A stretch of 26,634 nt of DNA. Source: a virus. The stretch's first letter is position 1. Every line of letters starts with the position of its first letter. The notes beneath the pieces were generated by a model. The model worked only from the letters and a program-made list of their open reading frames with translations, did no database searches and was not told the DNA's origin. This document shows, piece by piece, positions 1 through 6,697 of this stretch. The stretch is from IMG/VR virus record IMGVR_UViG_3300037189_013117, positions 1 to 26,634 of that record, one strand, 5' to 3'. Both the position numbers and the translations under genes were made by a program.

Positions 1-710
1 CCGTACTTCATCGCCACTGCCATGATTGCGCAGGAGCGATTTCGCAGCATGTCACGGGCTGAATTCTGATCGAACCACTGCGTGCCGCCAAAATTGATCG
101 CATCTAATCCGTTCTGCGCTCTCGCAACGCGAGTCGGTCGCTGCGTGCTAATCGTCGCGCCGCTGCCGTCAACCACATCAGTCGCATGGTTGGCCCCAGC
201 CTTGTCTAGCCAGCGACCGATGCTGCCGCCGTCGTCTGGCACGTTCCCGCCAGAGCCAGCGTTAAACAAAGTGGTACGATCCGCAGCGTCTAGCCAGCAT
301 TGCAATCCAGCGAGCAGCGGCGGCGACCACAACGCAAACGGAGATCGCCGCCAGAAGTTGGTTGCAGTGCAAGTGTACTGGTACTGCGAGTCATATGCGA
401 TCTGCCCAGCCGTACCCGTCGCCGTGGAAGAAGCTGGGACGCTAGACCAGACGGGGTCGCCGCCACCAGTCGTCCCAACCTCAAAGTAAGCACCCTGCCA
501 GATGTAGCAGCGACCCGTATCAGTCGCAACATAAATCACACCATTTGATGACCCAGTCGCAGGGAACGCCGAGACTGTCGCGGCAGTGATGACCGAACCG
601 CCACCGCTCGCAGCAACAAACTCCCACGCATAGCCAGTCCATGTATAGGTGCGGCCGTTCTGAACGGATGTCTGGCCGACTGCCGGTGATGAAGGGAGTG
701 ATATAGGCAT
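1..710 (-). CDS. Tail fibre / lectin-domain protein, truncated at left window edge
   Basis: The reading frame is open from an ATG at 710 to the window edge without a stop, so at least 236 residues are seen and the C-terminus is missing. Residues 1-30 carry the N-terminal module shared with the genes at 974-2287 and 7600-8649 (pattern FPxSPxVGxTSxQNGRxYxWxGxxW, here beginning MPISLPSSPAVGQTS). Next comes the recurring module with FPATG, IYVATDTGR and YFEVG. A region with LQCWLDAAD and WLDKAG follows, which is the start of the LamG/concanavalin-like domain also seen in the two preceding fibre genes. The ribosome site is weak (AGGT about nine bases upstream), so coupling to upstream translation is likely. 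A role as a surface-binding virion protein is inferred from these modules and from its position in the fibre array. Confidence 0.85.
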   Translation of the reverse strand, partial: MPISLPSSPAVGQTSVQNGRTYTWTGYAWEFVAASGGGSVITAATVSAFPATGSSNGVIYVATDTGRCYIWQGAYFEVGTTGGGDPVWSSVPASSTATGTAGQIAYDSQYQYTCTATNFWRRSPFALWSPPLLAGLQCWLDAADRTTLFNAGSGGNVPDDGGSIGRWLDKAGANHATDVVDGSGATISTQRPTRVARAQNGLDAINFGGTQWFDQNSARDMLRNRSCAIMAVAMKY

Positions 711-716
711 GTGGGG

Positions 717-872
717 TTACCTGAGTGGTTCCTCCTGCAATTCTTCGATCTCTCGCCTCCGCTCAACGGCCATCCGCACCACGGCGTGAGCCTCGGCCAA
801 AGCTCTGGGCAACACGCTCGCAGCCCCGCCATAGGCAGTAGGTGCCGATGGTGCTGCACAGCAGGAACTCAA
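717..872 (-). CDS. Small Ala/Glu/Arg-rich protein, possible (51 aa)
   Basis: This frame could start at a TTG and ends with TAA six bases before the ATG of the next fibre gene. Its N-terminus is Cys/Ala/Pro-rich (SSCCAAPSAP). Its C-terminus is a strongly charged helix (AVERRREIEELQEEPLR) that looks coiled-coil-like and more protein-like than random frames. It overlaps the 40-residue frame at 763-885 in a different phase; one of the two, or both, may be real. The start is uncertain: GTG or ATG codons further in would give a peptide of about 18 to 33 residues. No family is recognised. The fact that it fills the gap exactly up to the next gene argues for translation. Confidence 0.4.
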   Translation of the reverse strand: MSSCCAAPSAPTAYGGAASVLPRALAEAHAVVRMAVERRREIEELQEEPLR

Positions 873-885
873 CGAGGTGTTTCAC
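763..885 (-). CDS. Small hypothetical protein, GTGA-coupled (40 aa)
   Basis: A GTG start overlaps the TGA of the 31-residue frame upstream (GTGA), the same coupling used by several secure genes in this window. The peptide begins KHLVEFLLC and contains TYCLWRGCERVAQ, then a Gly/Arg-rich tail. The N-terminal half is mildly hydrophobic and could associate with the membrane. No family is recognised. The later part overlaps the frame at 717-872 in another phase, so at most the N-terminal part is free of competing coding potential. Confidence 0.4.
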   Translation of the reverse strand: MKHLVEFLLCSTIGTYCLWRGCERVAQSFGRGSRRGADGR

Positions 886-977
886 GGCGACCGCCAGACT
901 AGGTAACAGAGGCAGAGCGTCTGCATGATGGCGCAGAACACAAAGATAGCGGCCTCGTCGGTAAGGGTGTCGATCAT
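882..977 (-). CDS. Micro membrane protein (31 aa)
   Basis: An ATG overlaps the TGA stop of the large fibre gene (ATGA). The peptide has an acidic N-terminus (MIDTLTDEA) followed by one hydrophobic stretch (IFVFCAIMQTLCLCYLVW) and a positively charged end (RSP), which is the layout of a single-pass membrane micro-protein. Its stop overlaps the next small GTG start. It is too short for family assignment. It resembles in style the run of small membrane genes at 11.3-11.8 kb, so a holin-like or other membrane role is possible but not shown. Confidence 0.5.
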   Translation of the reverse strand: MIDTLTDEAAIFVFCAIMQTLCLCYLVWRSP

Positions 978-2287
978 GTGATAGCCCACTTGGAGATCAG
1001 GTATTGATCAACGGCTGACCTGTCCGTGTCGGAAAGAGCGACGTTGAAGATGATCACCTCATAGATGTCGCCGAGCAAAAAGTAAGATGCGTCAACCGGC
1101 TCTGGGTTGCCTCTAATCGCACCAAGAGACGCACCGTCGAATCCGGAACTGCTTGTAGACGCCGTGACGGCAGATGTGCCGTTCCTATATCCAGTTGTTG
1201 TAGAACTGGAAACGACACCAGTCAGCAGCATTGGCGCGCGAGCCGTAAAAGCTCGTGACGTTGAGTATGTATAAATAATGTTTTTTGGCGTTTCGCTCGC
1301 ATCCGTGCCAAATGCATACAATCCACTGCCATACGTTGTGTTGTATGACGTCAGAAGCGTTCCGTTGTGCTGGCTTCCTTCGCTGTAAGTTGGGTTGCCA
1401 CAAAAGAAGACCGTAAAAGGGGGTGCGAGCGAAAAAGATGTATTCAGCATTCGCGTGTATGACGCGGTATTACCGGGATGCACGGTCAAAGAGCCATCGC
1501 TCGCAACGTACCGCACTGCTCCAAGTCCATTCCGAACAGATGATTTGCGGAGCGGAAAGTTAGAGCCAGATGGTTTTGTGAAGTGATAGCCATTGCCACT
1601 TTTGTCTTGCCACCTCGCGACTCCGCCATCTGCCGCAACAAGCGAGCCGCCAGTTGTCGCACTGAAAAGCGAACCGGCATCACTCGCATCCAGCCAGAGT
1701 TGCAGGCCAGCAACACTCGTCGGTGCAAACGGTGTCACCGCAGCCGAAGCCGCCGTGTAAGCCCCGGTGCCAACGGCGTTGACCGCCGCCACGCGGAAGG
1801 TGTAGGCCGTGCCATTCGCCAGCCCGGTCACCGTCGCACTTGTCGCGGTGCTGCTGCCGTCGCTGAAGGTACTCCAAGACGACCCCGAGTTGCTGCTGAA
1901 CTGCACCACATAGTCCGACACGGGTGCCTGAGCTATCACGCCGGTAGGTGCAGTCCAAGACAGGGTTGCCTGCGCGTTGCCGTTTGCGACGGTCAGGCCG
2001 GTAGGCGCGGCGGGTAACAACAAATCCCACCGGGAGTCGCTTGCCGCGCCACTGAGCGGACCGATCTCTATGTATGCCGCACCTGCCCAGCGATAGACTC
2101 GCCCGGTGTCTGAAGCGCAATATAGATAATTGACATTCCCAGTTGCCGGAAAGCCAGCAGTAGTTTCAAAAAACGTCGCGGCGACATTGCCAGTTAATTG
2201 CCATGTATATCCAGACCATGTATACACACGCCCGTTTTGGGTGCTTGTTTGACCGACGCTTGGTGATGCTGGGAATGATAGAGACAT
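974..2287 (-). CDS. Tail fibre protein: QNGR module, FPATG module, Fn3, LamG-like lectin (437 aa)
   Basis: The start is placed at the ATG that begins MSLSFPASPSVGQTS, because that aligns with the N-termini of the fibre proteins at 1-710 and 7600-8649. Residues 1-34 form that module. Residues about 36-75 are the recurring FPATG...YLYCASDTGR...YIEIG module. Residues about 92-186 are an Fn3 domain (APTGLTV, SWTAP, TGLANGTAYTFRVAAVN). Residues about 193-437 form a LamG/concanavalin-like domain beginning LQLWLDASD and ending with YEVIIF and a WAIT tail. No Shine-Dalgarno sequence precedes the ATG, but a 25-codon frame ends two bases before it, so translation is probably coupled. Likely a host-surface-binding virion protein. 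Confidence 0.88.
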   Translation of the reverse strand: MSLSFPASPSVGQTSTQNGRVYTWSGYTWQLTGNVAATFFETTAGFPATGNVNYLYCASDTGRVYRWAGAAYIEIGPLSGAASDSRWDLLLPAAPTGLTVANGNAQATLSWTAPTGVIAQAPVSDYVVQFSSNSGSSWSTFSDGSSTATSATVTGLANGTAYTFRVAAVNAVGTGAYTAASAAVTPFAPTSVAGLQLWLDASDAGSLFSATTGGSLVAADGGVARWQDKSGNGYHFTKPSGSNFPLRKSSVRNGLGAVRYVASDGSLTVHPGNTASYTRMLNTSFSLAPPFTVFFCGNPTYSEGSQHNGTLLTSYNTTYGSGLYAFGTDASETPKNIIYTYSTSRAFTARAPMLLTGVVSSSTTTGYRNGTSAVTASTSSSGFDGASLGAIRGNPEPVDASYFLLGDIYEVIIFNVALSDTDRSAVDQYLISKWAIT

Positions 2288-2289
2288 GG

Positions 2290-2367
2290 TTATGAGTATG
2301 CGGGGAACGCTGCTGGTGCGTGCCACCAGAAAACTTCGTCGCAGAGGGTGTAGTAGAGTGTGGTCAT
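2290..2367 (-). CDS. Bridging micro-ORF between two fibre genes (25 aa)
   Basis: A 25-codon frame starts with an ATG that overlaps the TGA of the upstream fibre gene (ATGA). It ends with a TAA two bases before the ATG of the downstream fibre gene, filling the gap exactly. The peptide is aromatic-rich (LYYTLCDEVFWWHAPAAF). The downstream gene lacks its own Shine-Dalgarno sequence, so this frame may carry ribosomes across the gap. It could instead be a genuine micro-protein. No homolog is recognised. Confidence 0.45.
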   Translation of the reverse strand: MTTLYYTLCDEVFWWHAPAAFPAYS

Positions 2368-3785
2368 GAGATGCCCCACTTGGCAGCTAGGTACGTGTTA
2401 AGCGAGGCCCGCTCTCCTGATGTCAGCGCGCGGTTGTAGACGAGTACCTCATAAATGGTTATCTGCGGCGTAATAAAAAGCACGCCCGACGCCCGGATTG
2501 CTCCGATATGCAGGTCGTCGTCTACGGTGTATCCGGTTAACGCTGGCGTGTAACCTGTGGTTGTTGAATACCCAGACTGAATCAAGTCAAGTGACACCGA
2601 GTTGTTGTTTGCAAACATTGAACTTCCCGATGAAGTCAAAGTGATTGCCAGTGACTGAGCAGTGTTTGCCGCTCGCGTATAACCACTCGCGCCGAGACGT
2701 CCGTTACTAACACCCGGATTGACAACGCCAATTACAATCTTTTCGCCAGAAAACGCGCCAGCATTGCTTCCCGCAAACACGCCGCGTTCTGCGGGGTACG
2801 AGCCGCTCGCTGGCCCAACATGCCCAAAACCCCAGAAAGAGGCTGTGTTCGTATCGGCAGCAGCCGCCGAGAGAGACTTGAACACCATTATCACCGTGAC
2901 GGCAGTCAGCGACTGAAATCCCGCAACTGACGCCGTCAGGAAATCGTCCGTGCCATCCAGCAGCAATCCGGGCAAGCCGTTTTGATTGCTCAGTTTCAGC
3001 AGCGGCCTCGCGCCACTCGTAGCCTGCGTGGCGTGATTTCCGAGTCCGCTCATGTCTGCCCAGTAGCCCACTGGATTGTCGGTCGCCGTTGCCGCCGTAG
3101 TCCCGTTGGAATTCTGGAAGAGTGAAGGGGCAAAGCTGGCGTCCAGCAACAGTTGCAGGCCAGCGATGGATGCTGGAAAGGAAGGCGTCACCGCAGCCGA
3201 TACCGTCGAATAAGCCCCCGTGCCTAAACCGTTCACCGCAGCAACGCGAAAAGTGTACGCCGTGCCGTTGGTCAGCCCGGTCACAGTTGCACTCGTTGCA
3301 GTGGACGCCGAACGGCTAACGGTAGTCCATGACGAGCCAGAATTTGACGAATACTGAACGGTGTAGTTTGTGATCGGAATTTGTGCCGACACCGTGGGGG
3401 CCGTCCATGCCACCGTCGCCTGCGCGTTGCCGGGCGTCGCCGTAACACTTGTAGGTGCGGGCGGCAGGAAATACGAGAAAAGCGTTGACTCTGCTCCGGG
3501 CGCGCTTATTTCAACATACACAGAGTTTGTCCAACGAAACGCGCGGCTAGTATCCTTGTCGATATAAATGGTGTTCGCCGCGCCTGTAGCTGGAAAGAGA
3601 CTCTCGGTCGCGTACTCGTAAACCGATGTAGACCCGCCGCTGGTAGCCAACGCCGTAACGACACCCGCAGACGAGCGATAGAATAGCTTGCCGTCCGCTT
3701 GGTTCACGGCGATCACGCCGTTGCCGAGCGACGAAGGCGTGTTGCCTGCCGTGTTCGAGTACGGGTTTCGGACAACGTTTGGCAC
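2364..3785 (-). CDS. Tail fibre protein: N-terminal attachment module, FPATG module, Fn3, LamG-like lectin (473 aa)
   Basis: The start is a GTG with AAGGGA about 11 bases upstream, two bases after the stop of the previous gene. Residues 1-45 resemble the N-termini of the proteins at 3788-4495 and 6697-7590 (NxxGNxPxxLxxGxIAVNxxDGKLF), a probable virion-attachment module. Residues about 55-93 are the FPATG...IYIDKDTSR...YVEIS module. Residues about 107-200 form an Fn3 domain (PAPTSVTATPGNAQATVAWT, TGLTNGTAYTFRVAAVNGLG). From about 205 to the end is a LamG/concanavalin-like domain (LQLLLDAS, WADMSGLGNHA, IYEVLVYNRALT, AAKWGIS). This architecture is known for phage fibres that bind cell-surface glycans. 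The exact receptor cannot be read from the sequence. Confidence 0.9.
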   Translation of the reverse strand: MPNVVRNPYSNTAGNTPSSLGNGVIAVNQADGKLFYRSSAGVVTALATSGGSTSVYEYATESLFPATGAANTIYIDKDTSRAFRWTNSVYVEISAPGAESTLFSYFLPPAPTSVTATPGNAQATVAWTAPTVSAQIPITNYTVQYSSNSGSSWTTVSRSASTATSATVTGLTNGTAYTFRVAAVNGLGTGAYSTVSAAVTPSFPASIAGLQLLLDASFAPSLFQNSNGTTAATATDNPVGYWADMSGLGNHATQATSGARPLLKLSNQNGLPGLLLDGTDDFLTASVAGFQSLTAVTVIMVFKSLSAAAADTNTASFWGFGHVGPASGSYPAERGVFAGSNAGAFSGEKIVIGVVNPGVSNGRLGASGYTRAANTAQSLAITLTSSGSSMFANNNSVSLDLIQSGYSTTTGYTPALTGYTVDDDLHIGAIRASGVLFITPQITIYEVLVYNRALTSGERASLNTYLAAKWGIS

Positions 3786-3787
3786 GG

Positions 3788-4495
3788 TCAGAAAGTCCCT
3801 TGGTCAAACGTGATATTGTCGATCGATCCGCCCGTGATTGACACGTTGCTTGCGGCCTGAGTCGCCATCGACCCGAGGCCGAGGTTCGTGCGGGCCGTGG
3901 CCGCATCAGTGAGGTCACTGAGGTTTGACGCCTTGGAAAGTTTGCCGCCGATGCTGTTGCTGATCGTCGTCGAGAAGCTGGCGTCGTTCCCTAAAGCCGT
4001 CGCAAGCTCATTGAGCGTGTTTAAGGCTTCTGGGGCACTCGCCACCAGATTCGCCACAGCGGTCATAACGAACGAGGTGTTCGCAATCTTCGTCGAGGAG
4101 TCGCCCGCTGTCTGGTTTGGAGCAGTCGGCGAGCCGGTCAGTGCCGGTGATGCCAGCGGTGCATAGGTGCTGCTCGCGGACGACTGCGAGAGGTAGGTGC
4201 TGCTGGCAGACGAGATAGTCAGGTAGGTCGAGGCAGCGTTTGCGGTCGTCAGGTAGTTCGCGAGTTGCGACGACACGTCAACCGCAGCGACGGCAGTCGT
4301 GACATAAGACTTGGTCGCGAACACGCCGTCGCCGCCAATCGCGATGACCGACGTTGCGTTGCCGTCCTGCCCCAGACCCTTGCCATACCAAACCACACCA
4401 TCGACCTCATTCACGGCGACTTCGCCGTTCAAGAGTGTTGCGGGCGCGCCCGCGTTGCCCGAGACTCGACGCTTTAACCTGAGACGATTTGCCAT
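3788..4495 (-). CDS. Tail fibre protein with repeat shaft (235 aa)
   Basis: The start is secure: ATG preceded by a strong AAGGAGGA site. Residues 1-45 form the basic attachment module (MANRLRLKRRVSGNAG, LLNGEVAVNEVDG) shared with the gene at 6697-7590. The middle is a Ser/Thr/Ala-rich shaft with short repeats (TYLTISSASS, TYLSQSSASS, TYAPLASPAL). After it come the phage-fibre motif TAPNQTAGDSSTKIANTSFV and a helical region with ALGNDASFSTT and LSDLTDAATARTNLGLG. These are typical trimeric fibre-shaft motifs. There is no lectin domain, so it may be a connector or short fibre on which other subunits assemble. It lies 2 bases upstream of the 473-residue fibre gene. Confidence 0.88.
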   Translation of the reverse strand: MANRLRLKRRVSGNAGAPATLLNGEVAVNEVDGVVWYGKGLGQDGNATSVIAIGGDGVFATKSYVTTAVAAVDVSSQLANYLTTANAASTYLTISSASSTYLSQSSASSTYAPLASPALTGSPTAPNQTAGDSSTKIANTSFVMTAVANLVASAPEALNTLNELATALGNDASFSTTISNSIGGKLSKASNLSDLTDAATARTNLGLGSMATQAASNVSITGGSIDNITFDQGTF

Positions 4496-4514
4496 GATGC
4501 TTCCTCCTTAAAGT

Positions 4515-4802
4515 TCAAAAATTCTGGCCGTCTAAAATCAGATCGCCTTCGGGTTTGTTCCGCCACTTGTTCGATGAGTATCTCAGCAAGTCGCCATCCG
4601 CGACGTTGCTCAACTGCACGTCGCTCGCCGCAGATAGTGCATTACCGGGGGGGCCGATGACGCCCTGCGGGCCTTGAGGACCGATGCCGCCGCCTGCGTT
4701 TGCCGTGACGACCGACGAGCCGACGCTCGCGGAAATACTCCCCGACGCACTGACGGTCGCCGTGATCGGCTGCGAGTTGACGGTCGCTGTGATTTGAGTC
4801 AT
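4515..4802 (-). CDS. Small collagen-like fibre-associated protein (95 aa)
   Basis: The ATG overlaps the stop of the upstream Ig-like gene (ATGA). The N-terminal 35 residues are Thr/Ser/Val-rich beta-type sequence (TATVNSQPITATVSASG). A short collagen-like stretch of Gly-X-Y triplets follows (GPQGPQGVIGPPGN), then the fibre linker LSNVADGDLLRYSSNKWRN and a DGQNF end. The N-terminus plus collagen arrangement matches the beginning of the 738-residue protein at 8691-10907, and both genes directly follow an Ig-like gene. It probably trimerises and links fibre parts. Alternatively it is a truncated remnant of a longer fibre like its 738-residue counterpart. Confidence 0.82.
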   Translation of the reverse strand: MTQITATVNSQPITATVSASGSISASVGSSVVTANAGGGIGPQGPQGVIGPPGNALSAASDVQLSNVADGDLLRYSSNKWRNKPEGDLILDGQNF

Positions 4803-5125
4803 GCGTAGACCTCCACAGTGCCGCTGAGTGCCGTTCGCTGCACGCTGCCGGGAGCAGTCCAGTCGAGTTGCCAGCCGTAGGTGCCAGCGGGCAGGGCGGC
4901 AGTCTGCGTGTCTGTGAGGGCGATGTTGACCTGTCCTGCCGAGGCGTCTGACACGGTGGTCGTGAATGGCACTACGGTTGCTCCAGTGACAAGGCTTGTC
5001 ACGCTGGCGGTCACGGTGTAGCCGACCAGCGTCGTGCCGTCGAAGTCGATAAGCGACGAGAAATCATTGGCTCGCTTAAACGCGAGGTTCATCTGTCCCG
5101 GTAGCTGACTGACTGTGCTGCTCAT
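4799..5125 (-). CDS. Ig-like beta-sandwich virion protein, BppU-N-like (108 aa)
   Basis: The start is the ATG of MSSTVSQLPGQMNLAF, preceded by AGGAGA seven bases upstream. An upstream in-frame extension would run into the intergenic region. The protein is all beta-type: GYTVTASV, VVPFTTTVSD, VNIALTDTQTAALPAGTYGWQLDW and a final TALSGTVEVYA. The same order occurs in the protein at 10909-11259 (TLSLQENQTAALS, WYFRWVGPG, TVLSGTLT), so the two are paralogs. The pattern resembles the N-terminal domain of phage baseplate upper proteins that hold receptor-binding proteins. That assignment is by pattern only. Confidence 0.8.
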   Translation of the reverse strand: MSSTVSQLPGQMNLAFKRANDFSSLIDFDGTTLVGYTVTASVTSLVTGATVVPFTTTVSDASAGQVNIALTDTQTAALPAGTYGWQLDWTAPGSVQRTALSGTVEVYA

Positions 5126-5161
5126 CTCGCCGTCTCCTGTTATCAGTCTTCTCTTCGCATT

Positions 5162-5190
5162 GTACCGAATGCCGGTACGAATACCCGTAC
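5162..5190 (-). other. Two mutually exclusive short hairpins in a 73-bp intergenic gap
   Basis: The gap 5126-5198 lies between the methyltransferase gene and the Ig-like gene. One hairpin pairs 5162-5167 with 5173-5178 (six pairs, five-base loop). A second pairs 5175-5179 with 5186-5190 (five pairs, six-base loop). They share bases 5175-5178, so only one can form at a time. No T-tract follows on the minus strand, so a Rho-independent terminator is unlikely. A processing or regulatory element is possible. The same gap contains TACAAT near 5160-5165 (minus strand) without a convincing -35 box. Confidence 0.3.
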
Positions 5191-5198
5191 TTTTTAAC

Positions 5199-5759
5199 TC
5201 ACCAGCGTTTTGCGATCTGTTGCCGTTTTTCAACGATGACTTGCCACGCCCTGTGCAGCACAATTAGCTCCGTACCGTAGCCGACCAGAAAAGCGTCAAT
5301 TACCGGCTTCGGATCAACCAAGCCAACACAGCGAGCAGGATGCGTGTAGCGGTAGTCATCAAAAATAAGAACACCACCCTGCGTCAGAATGAGCCACGCT
5401 AACGCCGCATTTTCAAAAACAGCCCGAGCGTCGTGGCTTCCATCAATGTAAATAACGTCAAATTTTTCGTCGCGGGTGGCTGCTGCAAGAAGATAGGGAG
5501 TAATCAGCGACTTTATCTTGGTAGCCCGCGATCCCACATTGGTATCAAAACGCGATTCCGTGTCCGAGTTCCACCACGCATCCACGCAAACCAATTCGTC
5601 CCCTTGGCGAATGGCGTTATCGAGCGTCCAGACCGCCGACTTGCCCTCAAAAGAACCCAACTCAAGCCACCGCCGCCGCGTGCTAGGCAAACGCGGTAAT
5701 ACAAGTTCTTTCCAAGTGGCAATGTGATTTGAGTGCCAGTCTGATGTAAAGTCTGTCAT
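5199..5759 (-). CDS. Class I SAM-dependent methyltransferase (Methyltransf_24-like, 186 aa)
   Basis: The ATG overlaps the TGA of the glycosyltransferase gene (ATGA), which fixes the start at MTDFTSDWH. The fold signature is clear. Motif I is WLELGSFEGKSA (residues 31-42), an acidic residue ends the second strand (LVCVDAWW, D60), then FDVIYIDGSHD (about 100-110) and GGVLIFDDYRYTHP (about 128-142). This is the Methyltransf_24/CmcI-like type, common next to glycosyltransferases, where such enzymes methylate sugars or small acceptors using S-adenosylmethionine. The translational coupling suggests that both enzymes act on one product. Its position inside the fibre array makes fibre glycans a candidate substrate (inference). 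Confidence 0.85.
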   Translation of the reverse strand: MTDFTSDWHSNHIATWKELVLPRLPSTRRRWLELGSFEGKSAVWTLDNAIRQGDELVCVDAWWNSDTESRFDTNVGSRATKIKSLITPYLLAAATRDEKFDVIYIDGSHDARAVFENAALAWLILTQGGVLIFDDYRYTHPARCVGLVDPKPVIDAFLVGYGTELIVLHRAWQVIVEKRQQIAKRW

Positions 5760-6697
5760 CCGTCTTCTCTTCGACTTTGGAAATATGCAAGTGCCCTTTC
5801 GGCGTATTCTGGCTGAGTCCACTCCAAAACACCTTGCGAGTTAACTCGCAAGGGATACTCGCCGTCGGTCGGGTCTGGCATGTACTGCAAATTACGAGTG
5901 ACATACTGCCGGTTGTCTGCTGTGCCGTGCCAGAAATGCTGAACGACGTTGCCAGCAAGATAATTTATGCGAGGCGAACAATCCCGCACTCGCGAACGGT
6001 ATGCCTTATACGCAGTCGTGTCCGCAAAATAATCGTTCGTTCGGCTACAGTGTTGCAGCAAGACGGCAACGTCAGCGTCTTGCATAAGCGTGTACCATAA
6101 CGCCGTGTCGCTGCCGCCGAGCGGGTGCCGGTCGTAAAGCCCGCCGACTCGCTCAAGAAAATCTCGCCTCGCGGCCCACGCGAAACCGGGGTGATGCGCG
6201 ACGCCGGATAGTGGTGTTTTTTCCAGAATAGGCTGCACGCAATTGTTTTTTTCTCGCATAGGGCTGGTGTTTGTTTCGTCCAGCCAATAGCACTTCTCGA
6301 ACGGCTGTATCAAGTCATGCGTGTCTAGCAATAAATCAGTTTTGTTGAGCCAGTGCGGATCGGAGAATTCAATGTCGCCGTCGATGAATACAAGCTTGGG
6401 GTGCGTCGTGTGTGCGATCGCAACATTGAAGAGGTTCTCTTTCAGAAACAATACGCTTTGCCAGCCGACATGAATCGTCCGGTGATGCACCTCCGCCGGA
6501 AGCACTAGCGGCGGCGCATCTGGGTATACCGCTTCCACGACAACAACTGGGTACTTGGCGTGTAGAAGTTTCTCTACTGTTCGCAGGATGTTTTCACGCG
6601 GACGCTGAAAATTACACGGCGAGAAAAAAGCAATTACGATTGCTATGTCGTCTGACGCTGCCGGAGCGTATTGTGGAAATTCAAGCCACATAGTCAT
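5756..6697 (-). CDS. GT-A-type glycosyltransferase in the fibre array (313 aa)
   Basis: The start is the ATG of MTMWLEFPQ, which shares its A with the TGA of the upstream fibre gene (TGATG); an ATG six bases later is an alternative. Residues about 16-60 form a Rossmann-like nucleotide-sugar fold (DDIAIVIAFFSP, YPVVVVEAVYPD). The metal-binding DxD motif is in KLVFIDGDIEFSD (residues 101-113). PGFAWAARRDFLERVGGLYD (about 180-200) matches the acceptor-side motif of family 2-like glycosyltransferases, with SDTALWYTLM after it. It would transfer a sugar from an activated donor. It is coupled to a methyltransferase and surrounded by fibre genes, which points to virion or receptor glycan modification rather than DNA modification (inference). 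Confidence 0.85.
   Translation of the reverse strand: MTMWLEFPQYAPAASDDIAIVIAFFSPCNFQRPRENILRTVEKLLHAKYPVVVVEAVYPDAPPLVLPAEVHHRTIHVGWQSVLFLKENLFNVAIAHTTHPKLVFIDGDIEFSDPHWLNKTDLLLDTHDLIQPFEKCYWLDETNTSPMREKNNCVQPILEKTPLSGVAHHPGFAWAARRDFLERVGGLYDRHPLGGSDTALWYTLMQDADVAVLLQHCSRTNDYFADTTAYKAYRSRVRDCSPRINYLAGNVVQHFWHGTADNRQYVTRNLQYMPDPTDGEYPLRVNSQGVLEWTQPEYAERALAYFQSRREDG

Noticed and set aside
82-700. Plus-strand frames in the left end
   Set aside because: The minus strand carries a clear fibre gene with shared modules open to the window edge; the plus-strand frames are its shadows.
5162-5178. Hairpin before the Ig-like gene as a terminator
   Set aside because: No T-tract follows on the coding strand; listed only as an undefined structure.
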